This document shows positions 42,821-51,551 of a stretch of DNA of 64,000 nt, in pieces. A model generated the notes under the pieces. It did not search any database and had not been told where the DNA came from. It was given only the letters and a program-made list of their open reading frames with translations. The position numbers were made by a program, and so were the translations under genes. Source of the DNA: Lichenicola sp964236105 (GTDB lineage: Bacteria; Pseudomonadota; Alphaproteobacteria; Acetobacterales; Acetobacteraceae); NCBI GenBank assembly GCA_964236105.1, contig CAXSBC010000001.1, forward strand, positions 1 to 64,000. The letters run 5' to 3'. Position 1 is the stretch's first letter, and each line of letters opens with the position of its first letter.

Positions 42821-44395
42821 ATGATGCGCCCTGTCTCAATAATCGGTGCCGGTCCCGGCGGCCTTGCAGCGGCGATGCTGCTTTCTCAGGCCGGTGCCGA
42901 CGTCACCGTGTTCGAGCGCCATGACAAGGTCGGCGGGCGGTCCGGAACCGTCGAGGCCTCGACGCAACAGGGAAGGTTCCATTTCGACATCGGCCCGACC
43001 TTCTTCCTGTATCCGCGTGTCCTGGCCGACATCTTCGCGAGCTGCGGCCGCAATCTCGACGATGCCGTGGAGCTGATCAGGCTCGACACCCACTACGACG
43101 TCATCTTCGAGGGCCATGGCCGCATCACCGCCAGCAGCGACATTCCCCGCCTGCAGGAGTCCGTCGCCCGGCTTTGTCCGGAGGATGCGGCCAACATTCC
43201 AGCCTTCCTCGCCGACAGCCGCGCCAAGCTCGCGGCATTCCGTCCGGTGCTGGAAAGCCCGTTCAACAGCGCCGCCGACCTGCTGAAGCCGGACGTGCTG
43301 AAGTCGCTGCGCCTGCTGCGGCCGTTCACCTCGGTCGACGGCGACCTCAAGCGCTGGTTCAAGGACCCGCGCGTGCGGCTCGGCTTCTCGTTCCAGAGCA
43401 AGTATCTGGGCATGTCGCCATATCGCTGCCCGAGCCTGTTCACCATCCTGGCCTTCATGGAATACGAGTTCGGCATCTTCCATCCGCGCGGCGGTCATGG
43501 CGCCGTGATGCGGGCGATGGCTGACGCGGCGCGGCAGATGGGCGCCAAGTTCCGCCTGGGCGAGCCGGTGCGCGAGATCCTGTTCGAGGGCAGGCGCGCG
43601 GTCGGGGTGCGCACCGATGCCGGCACCACCCAGGCCGACGCGGTGGTGGTGAACGCCGACTTCCTCAACGCGATGTCGACGCTGGTGCCCAACGCCAAGC
43701 GCCGGCGCTGGAACGACAAGCGCATTGCCAAGGCCAAGCTCTCCTGCTCGACCTTCATGCTCTATCTCGGCATCGAAGGCCGCCTGGAGAACCTCGCGCA
43801 CCACACGATCTATCTGTCGGACGACTACCAGCGCACGCTGCACGACGTGGAGGAAGGGCTGGTGCCGCCGGGCGAGCCCTGCTTCTACCTGCAGAATGCC
43901 TGCATCACCGATCCGGCCCTGGCGCCGCCGAATCATTCCACGCTCTACGTGCTGGTGCCGGTCGGCCACGAACGCGACGGCGGCATCGACTGGGCGGAGG
44001 CGGCGCCGCGCTATCGCCGCCTGATCCTGGACCGGCTGTCGCGGGCCGGCGTGCCGGACATCGAGAAGCGCATCGTGTTCGAGAAGATGATGACGCCGCC
44101 GGACTGGGACGCCGATCACGGCGTTCATCGCGGCGCCGTGTTCAACCTGGCGCATTCGCTGACGCAGATGCTGCAGTTCCGGCCGCACAACCGCTACGAG
44201 GATCTCGACGGCGTCTATCTGGTCGGCGGCGGCACCCATCCGGGCAGCGGCCTGCCGGTGATCTTCGAAGGCGCCCGCATCAGTTCGCGGCTGCTGGCCG
44301 AGGATCTCGGCCTGAAGCCGGTCTCGACAACCATGGAATGGACCGGAACCCCGGGCGCGCCCCGGCAGTCGGTGCTCGAAGGAGGCCTCGCTTGA
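42821..44395 (+). CDS. CrtI-type carotenoid desaturase
   Basis: A 524-residue FAD-dependent amine-oxidase-fold enzyme of the phytoene/dehydrosqualene desaturase family. It opens with SIIGAGPGGLAAAMLLSQAG (FAD loop) and VFERHDKVGGRSG, and ends with the family signature YLVGGGTHPGSGLPVIFEGA. It inserts conjugated double bases into a linear C30 or C40 precursor at the membrane. No crtB-like synthase or hpnCDE set is in the window, so precursor length is open. Two ATGs occur in tandem at 42821 and 42824. It heads the operon and overlaps the next gene by TTGA. Confidence 0.86.
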   Translation: MMRPVSIIGAGPGGLAAAMLLSQAGADVTVFERHDKVGGRSGTVEASTQQGRFHFDIGPTFFLYPRVLADIFASCGRNLDDAVELIRLDTHYDVIFEGHGRITASSDIPRLQESVARLCPEDAANIPAFLADSRAKLAAFRPVLESPFNSAADLLKPDVLKSLRLLRPFTSVDGDLKRWFKDPRVRLGFSFQSKYLGMSPYRCPSLFTILAFMEYEFGIFHPRGGHGAVMRAMADAARQMGAKFRLGEPVREILFEGRRAVGVRTDAGTTQADAVVVNADFLNAMSTLVPNAKRRRWNDKRIAKAKLSCSTFMLYLGIEGRLENLAHHTIYLSDDYQRTLHDVEEGLVPPGEPCFYLQNACITDPALAPPNHSTLYVLVPVGHERDGGIDWAEAAPRYRRLILDRLSRAGVPDIEKRIVFEKMMTPPDWDADHGVHRGAVFNLAHSLTQMLQFRPHNRYEDLDGVYLVGGGTHPGSGLPVIFEGARISSRLLAEDLGLKPVSTTMEWTGTPGAPRQSVLEGGLA

Positions 44396-45936
44396 CCGAT
44401 CCGATCGGCGTCATCGGCTCCGGGCTGGGCGGCCTCGCCGCCGCCTGCACGCTGGCCGCACGCGGCCACAAGGTGGTGCTGTTCGAGAAGAACGACTGGC
44501 TCGGCGGCAAGGCGGCCCTGCACGAGGAGGGCGGCTACCGGTTCGACATGGGGCCGACCATCCTCACGGTGCCGTCGGTGCTGTCACGGATCTTCGCCGA
44601 GGCGCAGGAATCGATGGCCGACCGGCTCGACCTGCGCCGCCTCGATCCGCAGTGGCGCTGCTTCTTCGAGGACGGCGCCGTGCTCGATCTCGACGAGGAC
44701 ATCAGCGCCATGGCGCTGCGCCTGCGCGGCTTCTCGGGGGCCGGCGAAAGCAACACCGAGCAGGGCTACCGCGACTTCCTGTCGGTGAGCGAGAAGCTGC
44801 ACGAGGTCAGCCGGAAGTTCTTCTTCTGGAAGTCGGTCGAGGATATCGCCGACACCATGGATCTGAAGAAGAACATGGATCTCGACACGCTGAAGGACGT
44901 GATGAGCCTGCGCATGGGCTCCACCGTCGCCGCCCAGATCCGCAAGCGCGTCGGCGACGAGCGCGTCTGCCAGATGCTCGACCACTTCACCCAGTATGTC
45001 GGCTCCTCGCCCTATCTGGCGCCGGCGGTGCTGTGCTCCATCGCCCACATGCAGGTCCAGGAAGGCGTGTGGTATCCGATCGGCGGCACCCGCGCGGTGC
45101 CGGAAGCGCTGATGGCACTCGCCGAGCGGCTGGGCGTGGAGTTCCGCACCGGCACCGGCATCGCCAGCATCACCCAGACCGGCGGCCGCGCCAGCGGCGT
45201 CGTCACCGAGGCGGGCGAGACGGTGCCGCTCTCGGCGGTGGTGTCGAACATGGACAGCATACGCACCTATCGCGAGCTGGTGGGCGGGGCGGCGCAGAAG
45301 AGCTTCACCAGGCGGCAGGGCAAGCGCGAGGCGGCCTGCTCGGGCGTGGTGCTGTATCTCGGCCTCGACCGCGGCTACGACCACCTGCTGCACCACGACT
45401 TCGTCTTCTCCCGCGATCCGGAGGAGGAGTTCGACTACATCTACAAGAAGGGCGAGCCGGCGCCGGACCCCACCTGCTACGTGGCGGCTCCCGCCCGCAC
45501 CGAGCCCGGCGTGGCACCACCCGGCGGGGAATCGCTCTACGTGCTGGTGCATACCCCCTATTTGCGTCCGCATCACGACTGGAACGCGATGCTCCCGGGC
45601 TACCGCAAGGTGATCCTGGACAAGCTCGCCCGCACCGCCGGCCTCAAGGACCTCGAATCCCGCATCCGCGTCGAGCGCATCCTGACCCCGGCCGACATCC
45701 ACGAGCGCTACCGGGTGCTCGACGGCGCCATCTACGGGCTCGCCAGCCACGGCCGCTTCCTGGGCGCGTTCAAGCCGGGCAACCGGTCGCGCGACCTGGC
45801 CGGCTTGTATCTCGCCGGCGGCGCCGCCCATCCCGGCCCCGGCATGCCGATGGTCATGATGTCCGGCTGGATCGCCGCCGACAGCCTCGACCAGGATCTG
45901 CGCCGCAACGACCCGGACGCGAGGCTGAGCGCCTGA
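44392..45936 (+). CDS. Second CrtI-family enzyme, CrtP-like carotenoid oxygenase/desaturase
   Basis: A 514-residue paralogue in the same fold: IGVIGSGLGGLAAACTLAARG, FEKNDWLGGKA and a C-terminal LAGGAAHPGPGMPMVMMSGW. The APGPGMPM-type ending with SGW is closer to CrtP/CrtNb and CrtD-like members than to plain desaturases; those oxidise the terminal methyl group of C30 carotenoids. The start is TTG in a TTGA overlap with the previous stop, with GGAGG six bases upstream. The pair order desaturase-oxygenase matches staphyloxanthin-type routes. Confidence 0.84.
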   Translation: MTDPIGVIGSGLGGLAAACTLAARGHKVVLFEKNDWLGGKAALHEEGGYRFDMGPTILTVPSVLSRIFAEAQESMADRLDLRRLDPQWRCFFEDGAVLDLDEDISAMALRLRGFSGAGESNTEQGYRDFLSVSEKLHEVSRKFFFWKSVEDIADTMDLKKNMDLDTLKDVMSLRMGSTVAAQIRKRVGDERVCQMLDHFTQYVGSSPYLAPAVLCSIAHMQVQEGVWYPIGGTRAVPEALMALAERLGVEFRTGTGIASITQTGGRASGVVTEAGETVPLSAVVSNMDSIRTYRELVGGAAQKSFTRRQGKREAACSGVVLYLGLDRGYDHLLHHDFVFSRDPEEEFDYIYKKGEPAPDPTCYVAAPARTEPGVAPPGGESLYVLVHTPYLRPHHDWNAMLPGYRKVILDKLARTAGLKDLESRIRVERILTPADIHERYRVLDGAIYGLASHGRFLGAFKPGNRSRDLAGLYLAGGAAHPGPGMPMVMMSGWIAADSLDQDLRRNDPDARLSA

Positions 45937-46730
45937 CGACGGCAGACCCGATCAGCGTCCGCTCGGAGGTCCTGTTCCGCCTGTTCGCGTTCTATCTGCG
46001 CTGGTCGGCCGGCCGGCGTTTCCGTGCGATGCGCATCTCCGGGATGGAGATCGCCAGCCTGCCCCGGGACCGTCCGCTAATCATCTACAGCAACCACCCC
46101 TCCTGGTGGGACCCGGCCGTCTACATCCTGCTTGCCGACCTGCGCTTTCGCGGACGCCCGAGCTTCGGCCCGATGGAGGAGGACGCGCTCGTGCGCTACG
46201 GCTTCTTCCGCCGCCTCGGCATCTTCGGCATCGAGAAGCACAGCACCGCCGGCGCCCGCCGGTTCCTGTCCGTCGGCCGCCAGGTGCTGAGCCATCCGGG
46301 CGGCCCGGCGGGCCGCTTCATCCTGTGGGTGACGGCCGAGGGCGACTTCACCGACCCGCGCGCGCGACCGGTGCGGCTGCGCCCCGGCATCGCCCATCTC
46401 GCAGCCCTGCTGCCGGATGCCATGCTGGTGCCGCTCGCCATCGAATACGTGTTCTGGAACGAGAGCCGGCCCGAGCTGCTGCTGCGCGTCGGCACGCCGC
46501 TCGCCGGCGCGCCCGGCCTGCGCGCGGCCGACTGGACCATCCGCCTGGAGGGCGCCCTGACCGAGACCATGGACGCGCTGGCGGCCGACGCGCAGGCGCG
46601 CGAGCCGGCACGCTTCACCCGCCTGCTGCTCGGGCGTGCCGGCGTCGGCGGCCCCTACGATGCCTGGCGCCGGCTACGCGCCCGCCTCGCCGGCCAGGAT
46701 TTCAGCGCCTCGCACGGAGAGGAGGCGTGA
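45933..46730 (+). CDS. PlsC-like acyltransferase, carotenoid operon
   Basis: A membrane-associated acyltransferase of about 265 residues in the lysophospholipid acyltransferase superfamily. The HX4D motif is NHPSWWDPAVY and the second block is ILWVTAEGDFTDPRARP (an EG-F-like element). In staphyloxanthin synthesis an acyltransferase adds the fatty acid to the sugar, and that role is inferred here from context. The start is unusual: the first ATG (46029) would cut into conserved sequence, and there is no GTG or TTG before it. A CTG at 45933 overlaps the previous stop as CTGA, with GAGG eight bases upstream. Confidence 0.8.
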   Translation: MTTADPISVRSEVLFRLFAFYLRWSAGRRFRAMRISGMEIASLPRDRPLIIYSNHPSWWDPAVYILLADLRFRGRPSFGPMEEDALVRYGFFRRLGIFGIEKHSTAGARRFLSVGRQVLSHPGGPAGRFILWVTAEGDFTDPRARPVRLRPGIAHLAALLPDAMLVPLAIEYVFWNESRPELLLRVGTPLAGAPGLRAADWTIRLEGALTETMDALAADAQAREPARFTRLLLGRAGVGGPYDAWRRLRARLAGQDFSASHGEEA

Positions 46731-47839
46731 GCCGGGCAGCACAGGCGGCCGGCTGGACGGCACTCGGTCTGGCGGCCCTGCCGCTTGCCGTCGCGGTCAG
46801 CAACCTCGGACGGCTGCGCCGCCCCTCCCCCGCCACCGGACGCCCGCGCGTCTCGGTGCTGATCCCGGCCCGCGACGAGGCCGGCAACATCGCCGCCGCC
46901 GTCGCCTGCGTGCTGGCGAGCCGCGACGTCGAGTTCGAGCTGCTGGTGCTCGATGACGGCTCGACCGACGCCACCCCGCAGATCCTGGCCGCCATCCCCG
47001 ACGGCCGGCTCCGCGTGCTGACGGGCGGCGGCGTGCTGCCGGCCGGCTGGTCCGGCAAGCAGCATGCCTGCGCCCGCCTCGCGGCGGAGGCCCGGCACGC
47101 GCTGCTGGTGTTCGTCGACGCCGACGTGCGGCTGGCGCCGGACGCGCTGTCGTGTTTGGCCGGCTTCATGCAGCACGACCCGGCGGTGGCGCTGGGCAGC
47201 GGCGTGCCGCGGCAGATCACCCGGAGCTGGTCGGAGCGCCTGCTGCTGCCGCTGATCCACCTGCTTCTGCTCGGCTACCGGCCGCAGCGCTTCGACCATG
47301 GCCAGACGCAGCCCGGCTTTGCCGCCGGCTGCGGCCAGCTCTTCATCGCCCGCGCCGACGCCTACCACGCGATGGGCGGCCATGCGGCGATCCGTGCCTC
47401 GCTGCATGACGGGCTGACCCTGCCGCGCGCCTTCCGCCGCCACGGCCTGCCGACCGGCCTGTTCGACGCGACGGAGCTCGCCAGCTGCCGGATGTACGAC
47501 AGTGCCCGCAGCCTGTGGGAGGGGTTGAGCAAGAACGCGACGGAAGGCATGGCCACGCCCGTGGCGTTGCCGGTCTGGACGATCCTGCTCGGCGGCGGCC
47601 ATGTGCTGCCGCTGCCGCTGCTGCTGTTGGCGCCGAGCCCTCCGGCAGCGGCGGCCGTCGCCTGCAACGTGGCGCTCCGGCTGCTGCTGGCCCGGCGCTT
47701 TAAGCAGAGCCTGCGCAGCGTGGCCGCGCATCCGGCAGGCGTGCTGTCGCTGCTGGTGCTGCAATGGTCCGCACTGCTGCGCGCGCGCGCCGGCCGGCCG
47801 GCGGTCTGGCGTGGACGTGCCTATCCGGCGGCGTCGTGA
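46727..47839 (+). CDS. Family 2 glycosyltransferase, carotenoid operon (CrtQ-like)
   Basis: A 370-residue membrane-associated GT2 enzyme. Seen are RVSVLIPARDEAGNIAAAVA, LVLDDGSTDATPQIL and FVDADVRLAPDALSCL (DxD), with an N-terminal membrane helix and three near the C-terminus (about 285-350). GT2 enzymes in carotenoid clusters attach glucose to the carboxyl end group (CrtQ). It starts GTG in a GTGA overlap with the acyltransferase gene, preceded by GGAGAGGAGG. Specificity is inferred from context. Confidence 0.83.
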   Translation: MSRAAQAAGWTALGLAALPLAVAVSNLGRLRRPSPATGRPRVSVLIPARDEAGNIAAAVACVLASRDVEFELLVLDDGSTDATPQILAAIPDGRLRVLTGGGVLPAGWSGKQHACARLAAEARHALLVFVDADVRLAPDALSCLAGFMQHDPAVALGSGVPRQITRSWSERLLLPLIHLLLLGYRPQRFDHGQTQPGFAAGCGQLFIARADAYHAMGGHAAIRASLHDGLTLPRAFRRHGLPTGLFDATELASCRMYDSARSLWEGLSKNATEGMATPVALPVWTILLGGGHVLPLPLLLLAPSPPAAAAVACNVALRLLLARRFKQSLRSVAAHPAGVLSLLVLQWSALLRARAGRPAVWRGRAYPAAS

Positions 47840-48282
47840 TCGTGATCCGGCCTGCCGGCACGCTCCGCCGCCTCGCGGGCGCCCTGCCGCTCCTGCTCGC
47901 CCTGGTCTCGGCCGCACAGGCCGCCAGCCTGACGGTGACGGTCGCCGGCCTGCGCAACGGCCAGGGCCATGTCAGGATCGGCGTCTGCACGCAGCCGGAG
48001 TTCCTCGGCGAGATCTGCCGCTATCACGCGATCGTGTCGGCACGTCCGGGCTCCGTCACCGCCACGATCCCAGGCATCCCGTCCGGGACCTATGCCGTCG
48101 CCGTGTATCAGGACGAGACCGACCTCGGCCATCTGCGTCGCGGCCTGTTCGGGATCCCCAGGGAAGGCATCGGCTTCTCGCGCAACCCGCCGCTCGGCAT
48201 GAGCCTGCCCGCCTTCGACCGCTGCGCGCTGCGGATCGGATCGCAGGACGGCGCCGTGACCGTCGAGCTGCGCTTTTTCTGA
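47836..48282 (+). CDS. Exported DUF2141 protein
   Basis: A 148-residue protein: signal peptide (residues 1-26, ending SAAQA) and a DUF2141 domain, a small beta-sandwich with TVTVAGLRNGQGHVRIGVC, SGTYAVAVYQDETDLG and GIPREGIGFSRNP. The family function is unknown; members often sit near carotenoid or lipid genes. It starts GTG in a GTGA overlap with the glycosyltransferase gene and closes the operon. A second in-frame GTG is two codons further. A terminator follows. Confidence 0.83.
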   Translation: MIVIRPAGTLRRLAGALPLLLALVSAAQAASLTVTVAGLRNGQGHVRIGVCTQPEFLGEICRYHAIVSARPGSVTATIPGIPSGTYAVAVYQDETDLGHLRRGLFGIPREGIGFSRNPPLGMSLPAFDRCALRIGSQDGAVTVELRFF

Positions 48283-48294
48283 GCGGCCCGGACC

Positions 48295-48324
48295 CCGCGG
48301 GAGGTTGCCCCGCGGCTTCTTCTT
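48295..48324 (+). terminator. Probable terminator of the carotenoid operon
   Basis: A perfect seven-base GC stem, CCGCGGG and CCCGCGG, with loop AGGTTGC, then CTTCTTCTT. It starts 13 bases after the DUF2141 stop and 46 bases before the next operon's first gene. The tail is pyrimidine-rich with few consecutive T, so efficiency is uncertain. Confidence 0.55.
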
Positions 48325-48369
48325 CCGGAAGATGCGCAACCCGGACTGCCGGGCGGGAGCGGACGGCGC

Positions 48370-49482
48370 ATGGCGGAACGGGTTCTGGTCACGGGCGGGG
48401 CAGGCTTCATCGGCCGCCACGTGGTGCGCGCGCTGCTGGCGCGCGGCGACGCGGTGCGGGTCTATGACAGCCTGATCGAGCAGGTGCATCCCGAAGGCCC
48501 GACCGCGGAAGCCGTGCCCGACGGCGTCGAGCTGGTCCGGGCCGACATACGCGACTCCGCCAGGCTGACCGCAGCGCTCGGCGGCGTGGACAAGGTCGTG
48601 CACCTCGCGGCCGATGTCGGCGTCGGCCAGAGCATGTACCTGATCGAGCGCTATGTCGGCGTCAACGACCTCGGCACCGCCTGCCTGTGCCAGGCGCTGA
48701 TCGAGAAGCCGGTGCGTCGCGTGGTGGTCGCCTCCTCGATGTCGGTCTATGGCGAAGGGCTCTACACCGCGACCGATGGCACCGTGATGCAGGACGTGCT
48801 GCGTCCCGCCCGCCAGCCCGGCGCCGGCTGGGACCCGCTCGGCCCCGACGGGCTGCCGCTGAAGCCGGCCGCCACGCCGGAGTGGAAGCCCGCGCGCCTC
48901 GCCTCGGTCTACGCCATCACCAAGTACATGCAGGAGCAGATGATCCTGTGCGCTCCTGCCGCCTACGGCATCGAGGGCGTGGCGCTGCGGCTGTTCAACG
49001 TCTACGGCCCCGGCCAGGCGCTCTCCAATCCCTATACCGGCGTGCTGGCGATCTTCGCCTCCCGGCTGCTGCATCGCGAGCGGCCGCTGGTGTTCGAGGA
49101 TGGCGAGCAGCGCCGCGACTTCGTGCATGTCGACGACGTGGTGCAGGCCTTCCTGCTCGCCCTCGACCATCCCGCCGCCGCCGGCAGGGTGTTCAACATC
49201 GGCAGCGGCCGCGACGTCTCGATCGCCGAGGTGGCGCGCGAGGCCGCCCGCGCCATGGACCTCTCCCACCTGGAGCCCGAGTTCGTCGGCAAGGCGCGCT
49301 CCGGCGACATCCGGCACTGCTTCTCCGACATCACGCTGGCGCGCGAGGCGCTGGGCTTCTCGCCCGCCCGCAGCTTCGACAACGCGCTGGGCGAGCAGAT
49401 GGACTGGGTGCGCCGGCAGCAGGCGACCGACCGGGTGCAGGAGGCCAGACGCGAGCTGGAAGCGCGCGGGCTGGTCGCGTGA
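48370..49482 (+). CDS. NDP-sugar epimerase/dehydratase (extended SDR)
   Basis: A 370-residue extended-SDR enzyme. NAD loop VLVTGGAGFIGRHVVRALL (residues 5-23), then SSMSVYGEGLY, and the catalytic YAITKYMQE. The RLFNVYGPGQALSNPYTGVLAIF stretch is common in UDP-glucose/GlcNAc epimerases and dTDP-glucose dehydratase relatives. It includes a 40-residue insertion (TDGTVMQDVLRPARQPGA...) seen in some plant-like sugar epimerases. First gene of the glycan operon; the next start overlaps its stop (GTGA). Confidence 0.88.
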   Translation: MAERVLVTGGAGFIGRHVVRALLARGDAVRVYDSLIEQVHPEGPTAEAVPDGVELVRADIRDSARLTAALGGVDKVVHLAADVGVGQSMYLIERYVGVNDLGTACLCQALIEKPVRRVVVASSMSVYGEGLYTATDGTVMQDVLRPARQPGAGWDPLGPDGLPLKPAATPEWKPARLASVYAITKYMQEQMILCAPAAYGIEGVALRLFNVYGPGQALSNPYTGVLAIFASRLLHRERPLVFEDGEQRRDFVHVDDVVQAFLLALDHPAAAGRVFNIGSGRDVSIAEVAREAARAMDLSHLEPEFVGKARSGDIRHCFSDITLAREALGFSPARSFDNALGEQMDWVRRQQATDRVQEARRELEARGLVA

Positions 49483-51551
49483 CCACAGCACCGGCAACGA
49501 TGCCTGTCGTGCAGACCAGGAACGGCCCGCTCGGCCTGGTCGAGTGGTTCCATCCGGGCGAGCATGCGCGCGTCGAGCAGAGCCTGGCGCGGATGCGCGC
49601 CCTCGGCGTCACCCGCCTGCGCACGCACATCTCCTGGGCCGAGTACCTCAATGACGGCGGCGAGGCCTGGTATGGCTGGCTGGTCCCGCGCCTGGCCCGC
49701 GAGGTCGAGCTGCTGCCCTGCGTCCATTTCACCCCGCCCAGCCTGTCGCGCACCGGCCGCGTCAACGGTCCGCCCCGCGACCTGACCGCCTATGCCGACT
49801 TCATCGACGCGCTGATCACCCGCTTCCACGGCCTGTTTCCGGCGATCGAGATCTGGAACGAGCCGAACAACTTGCTCGACTGGGACTGGCAGCAGGACCA
49901 TGACTGGCTGCTGTTCTGCGAGATGGCGGGTGCTGCCGCGCACTGGGTGCAGTCGCGCGGCCTCAAGGCGGTGCTGGGCGGCCCGTGCCCCGCCGACCTG
50001 AACTGGCTCAGGCTGATGGGCGAGCGCGGCCTGCTGGGCGTGCTTGACGCCGTCGGGCTGCATGGCTTTCCCGGCACCTGGGATGCGGAGGCGCGCTCCT
50101 GGCGCGGCTGGGAGACGCTGATCGCCTCGGTCCGCGAGACCGTGCACGCCTTTAATCCGAAGCTGGAGCTGTGGATCACCGAGACCGGCTACTCCACCTG
50201 GCGCAACGATCCGTTCGCCCAGCTCGCCCGCTTCGTCGAGGTCGTGGATCTGCCGGTGGAGCGCGTCTACTGGTACGGGCTGCAGGACGTGGCCGCCGAC
50301 GTGGCGGTGCAGGAAGGGCTGCATTTCGACGAGCGGCACTATCACTTCGGCCTGCACACCGAATCCGGCGCGCCGAAGCTGCTCGGCCGGATGCTCGCCC
50401 GCGGCGGGCTGCCGCTGGTGCGCGAGATTGCCGGCGCCGGCCTGCCGAAACCCGCACTCGCCGGCGCCCGTCCGGCGCTGGTCACCGGCGGCGCCGGCTT
50501 CATCGGCAGCAACCTCGCCGACCGCCTCGCCCGCAACGGCGAGGACGTGCTGATCCTCGACAGCCTCGCCCGTCCGGGCGTGGAGGAGAATCTCGACTGG
50601 CTGCGACGCCGCCATCGCGGCAAGCTCTCGGTGTCGATCGCCGATCTGCGCGATGCGGGGGCCGTGGCCGATGCGGCGCGCGACGCCTCCAGCGTGTTCC
50701 ATCTCGCAGGTCAGGTCGCGGTCACCACCAGCCTGCTCGACCCGCTGGCCGATTTCGAGATCAACCTGCGCGGCACGGTCAACCTGCTGGAAGCGCTGCG
50801 CCGCCAGCATGATCGCGGCGCAGGCCCGGTGCCGCTGGTGTTCGCCAGCACCAACAAGGTCTATGGCGACCTCGCCGACATACGGCTGTCGCACAACGAG
50901 GACGCCTACCTGCCGATCGATCCGGGCCTGCGCGCCGCCGGCATCGGCGAGGACCGGCCGCTCTCGTTCCACACCCCGTACGGCTGCTCCAAGGGCGCTG
51001 CCGACCAGTACGTGCTCGATTACGCGCGCTCCTTCGACCTGCCGATGGTGGTGCTGCGCATGAGCTGCATCTACGGGCCCCGCCAGCTGGGCACCGAGGA
51101 TCAGGGCTGGCTCGCGCATTTCCTGCTCTCGGCGCTGCAGGACCAGCCGCTCAGCCTGTATGGCGACGGCCGTCAGGTGCGCGACGTGCTGGAGGTCGAG
51201 GATGCGGTGTCGGCCTATCTCGCCGCCCGCGACCACGCGCCGGCGGTCAAGGGCGAGGCGTTCAATCTGGGCGGCGGGCCCGACAACGCCATCACCCTGC
51301 TGATGCTGATCGACGAGATCGAGCGCCTGACCGGACAGCGCGTGCAGCGCGCGTTCCACCCCTGGCGCACCGGCGACCAGCGCTATTTCGTTGCCGACAC
51401 CAGGCGCGCTCGCGAGGCGCTGGGTCTGCGCCCGCCGCTCGGCTGGCGCGACGGCGTCGCCCGGCTGAAGCGCTGGATCGAAACCGAGCGGCCGCATCTG
51501 GTCGGCCGTGCGTCCAGCGCGCCGGTGCCGGTCATGGGAGGGGCTGCATGA
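49479..51551 (+). CDS. Fusion: GH39-like glycoside hydrolase domain plus CDP-sugar epimerase domain
   Basis: A 690-residue cytosolic fusion. Residues about 15-310 form a clan-A beta-barrel glycoside-hydrolase-like domain: the acid/base Glu128 in EIWNEPNN and the nucleophile-like Glu235 in WITETGYS are at the family positions. Residues about 325-680 are an extended SDR (LVTGGAGFIGSNLADRLARN, STNKVYGDL and YGCSKGAADQY) most like CDP-tyvelose/paratose 2-epimerase, including SLARPGVEENLDWLRR. I know of no standard gene with this domain pair. No signal peptide, so the hydrolase part acts in the cytosol, perhaps on a lipid-linked or precursor sugar. GTGA with the previous gene, ATGA with the next. 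Confidence 0.8.
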   Translation: MTTAPATMPVVQTRNGPLGLVEWFHPGEHARVEQSLARMRALGVTRLRTHISWAEYLNDGGEAWYGWLVPRLAREVELLPCVHFTPPSLSRTGRVNGPPRDLTAYADFIDALITRFHGLFPAIEIWNEPNNLLDWDWQQDHDWLLFCEMAGAAAHWVQSRGLKAVLGGPCPADLNWLRLMGERGLLGVLDAVGLHGFPGTWDAEARSWRGWETLIASVRETVHAFNPKLELWITETGYSTWRNDPFAQLARFVEVVDLPVERVYWYGLQDVAADVAVQEGLHFDERHYHFGLHTESGAPKLLGRMLARGGLPLVREIAGAGLPKPALAGARPALVTGGAGFIGSNLADRLARNGEDVLILDSLARPGVEENLDWLRRRHRGKLSVSIADLRDAGAVADAARDASSVFHLAGQVAVTTSLLDPLADFEINLRGTVNLLEALRRQHDRGAGPVPLVFASTNKVYGDLADIRLSHNEDAYLPIDPGLRAAGIGEDRPLSFHTPYGCSKGAADQYVLDYARSFDLPMVVLRMSCIYGPRQLGTEDQGWLAHFLLSALQDQPLSLYGDGRQVRDVLEVEDAVSAYLAARDHAPAVKGEAFNLGGGPDNAITLLMLIDEIERLTGQRVQRAFHPWRTGDQRYFVADTRRAREALGLRPPLGWRDGVARLKRWIETERPHLVGRASSAPVPVMGGAA

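Noticed and set aside
49032..51497. Minus-strand open frame of 821 codons
   Set aside because: Antisense to the epimerase and fusion genes; no recognisable domain.
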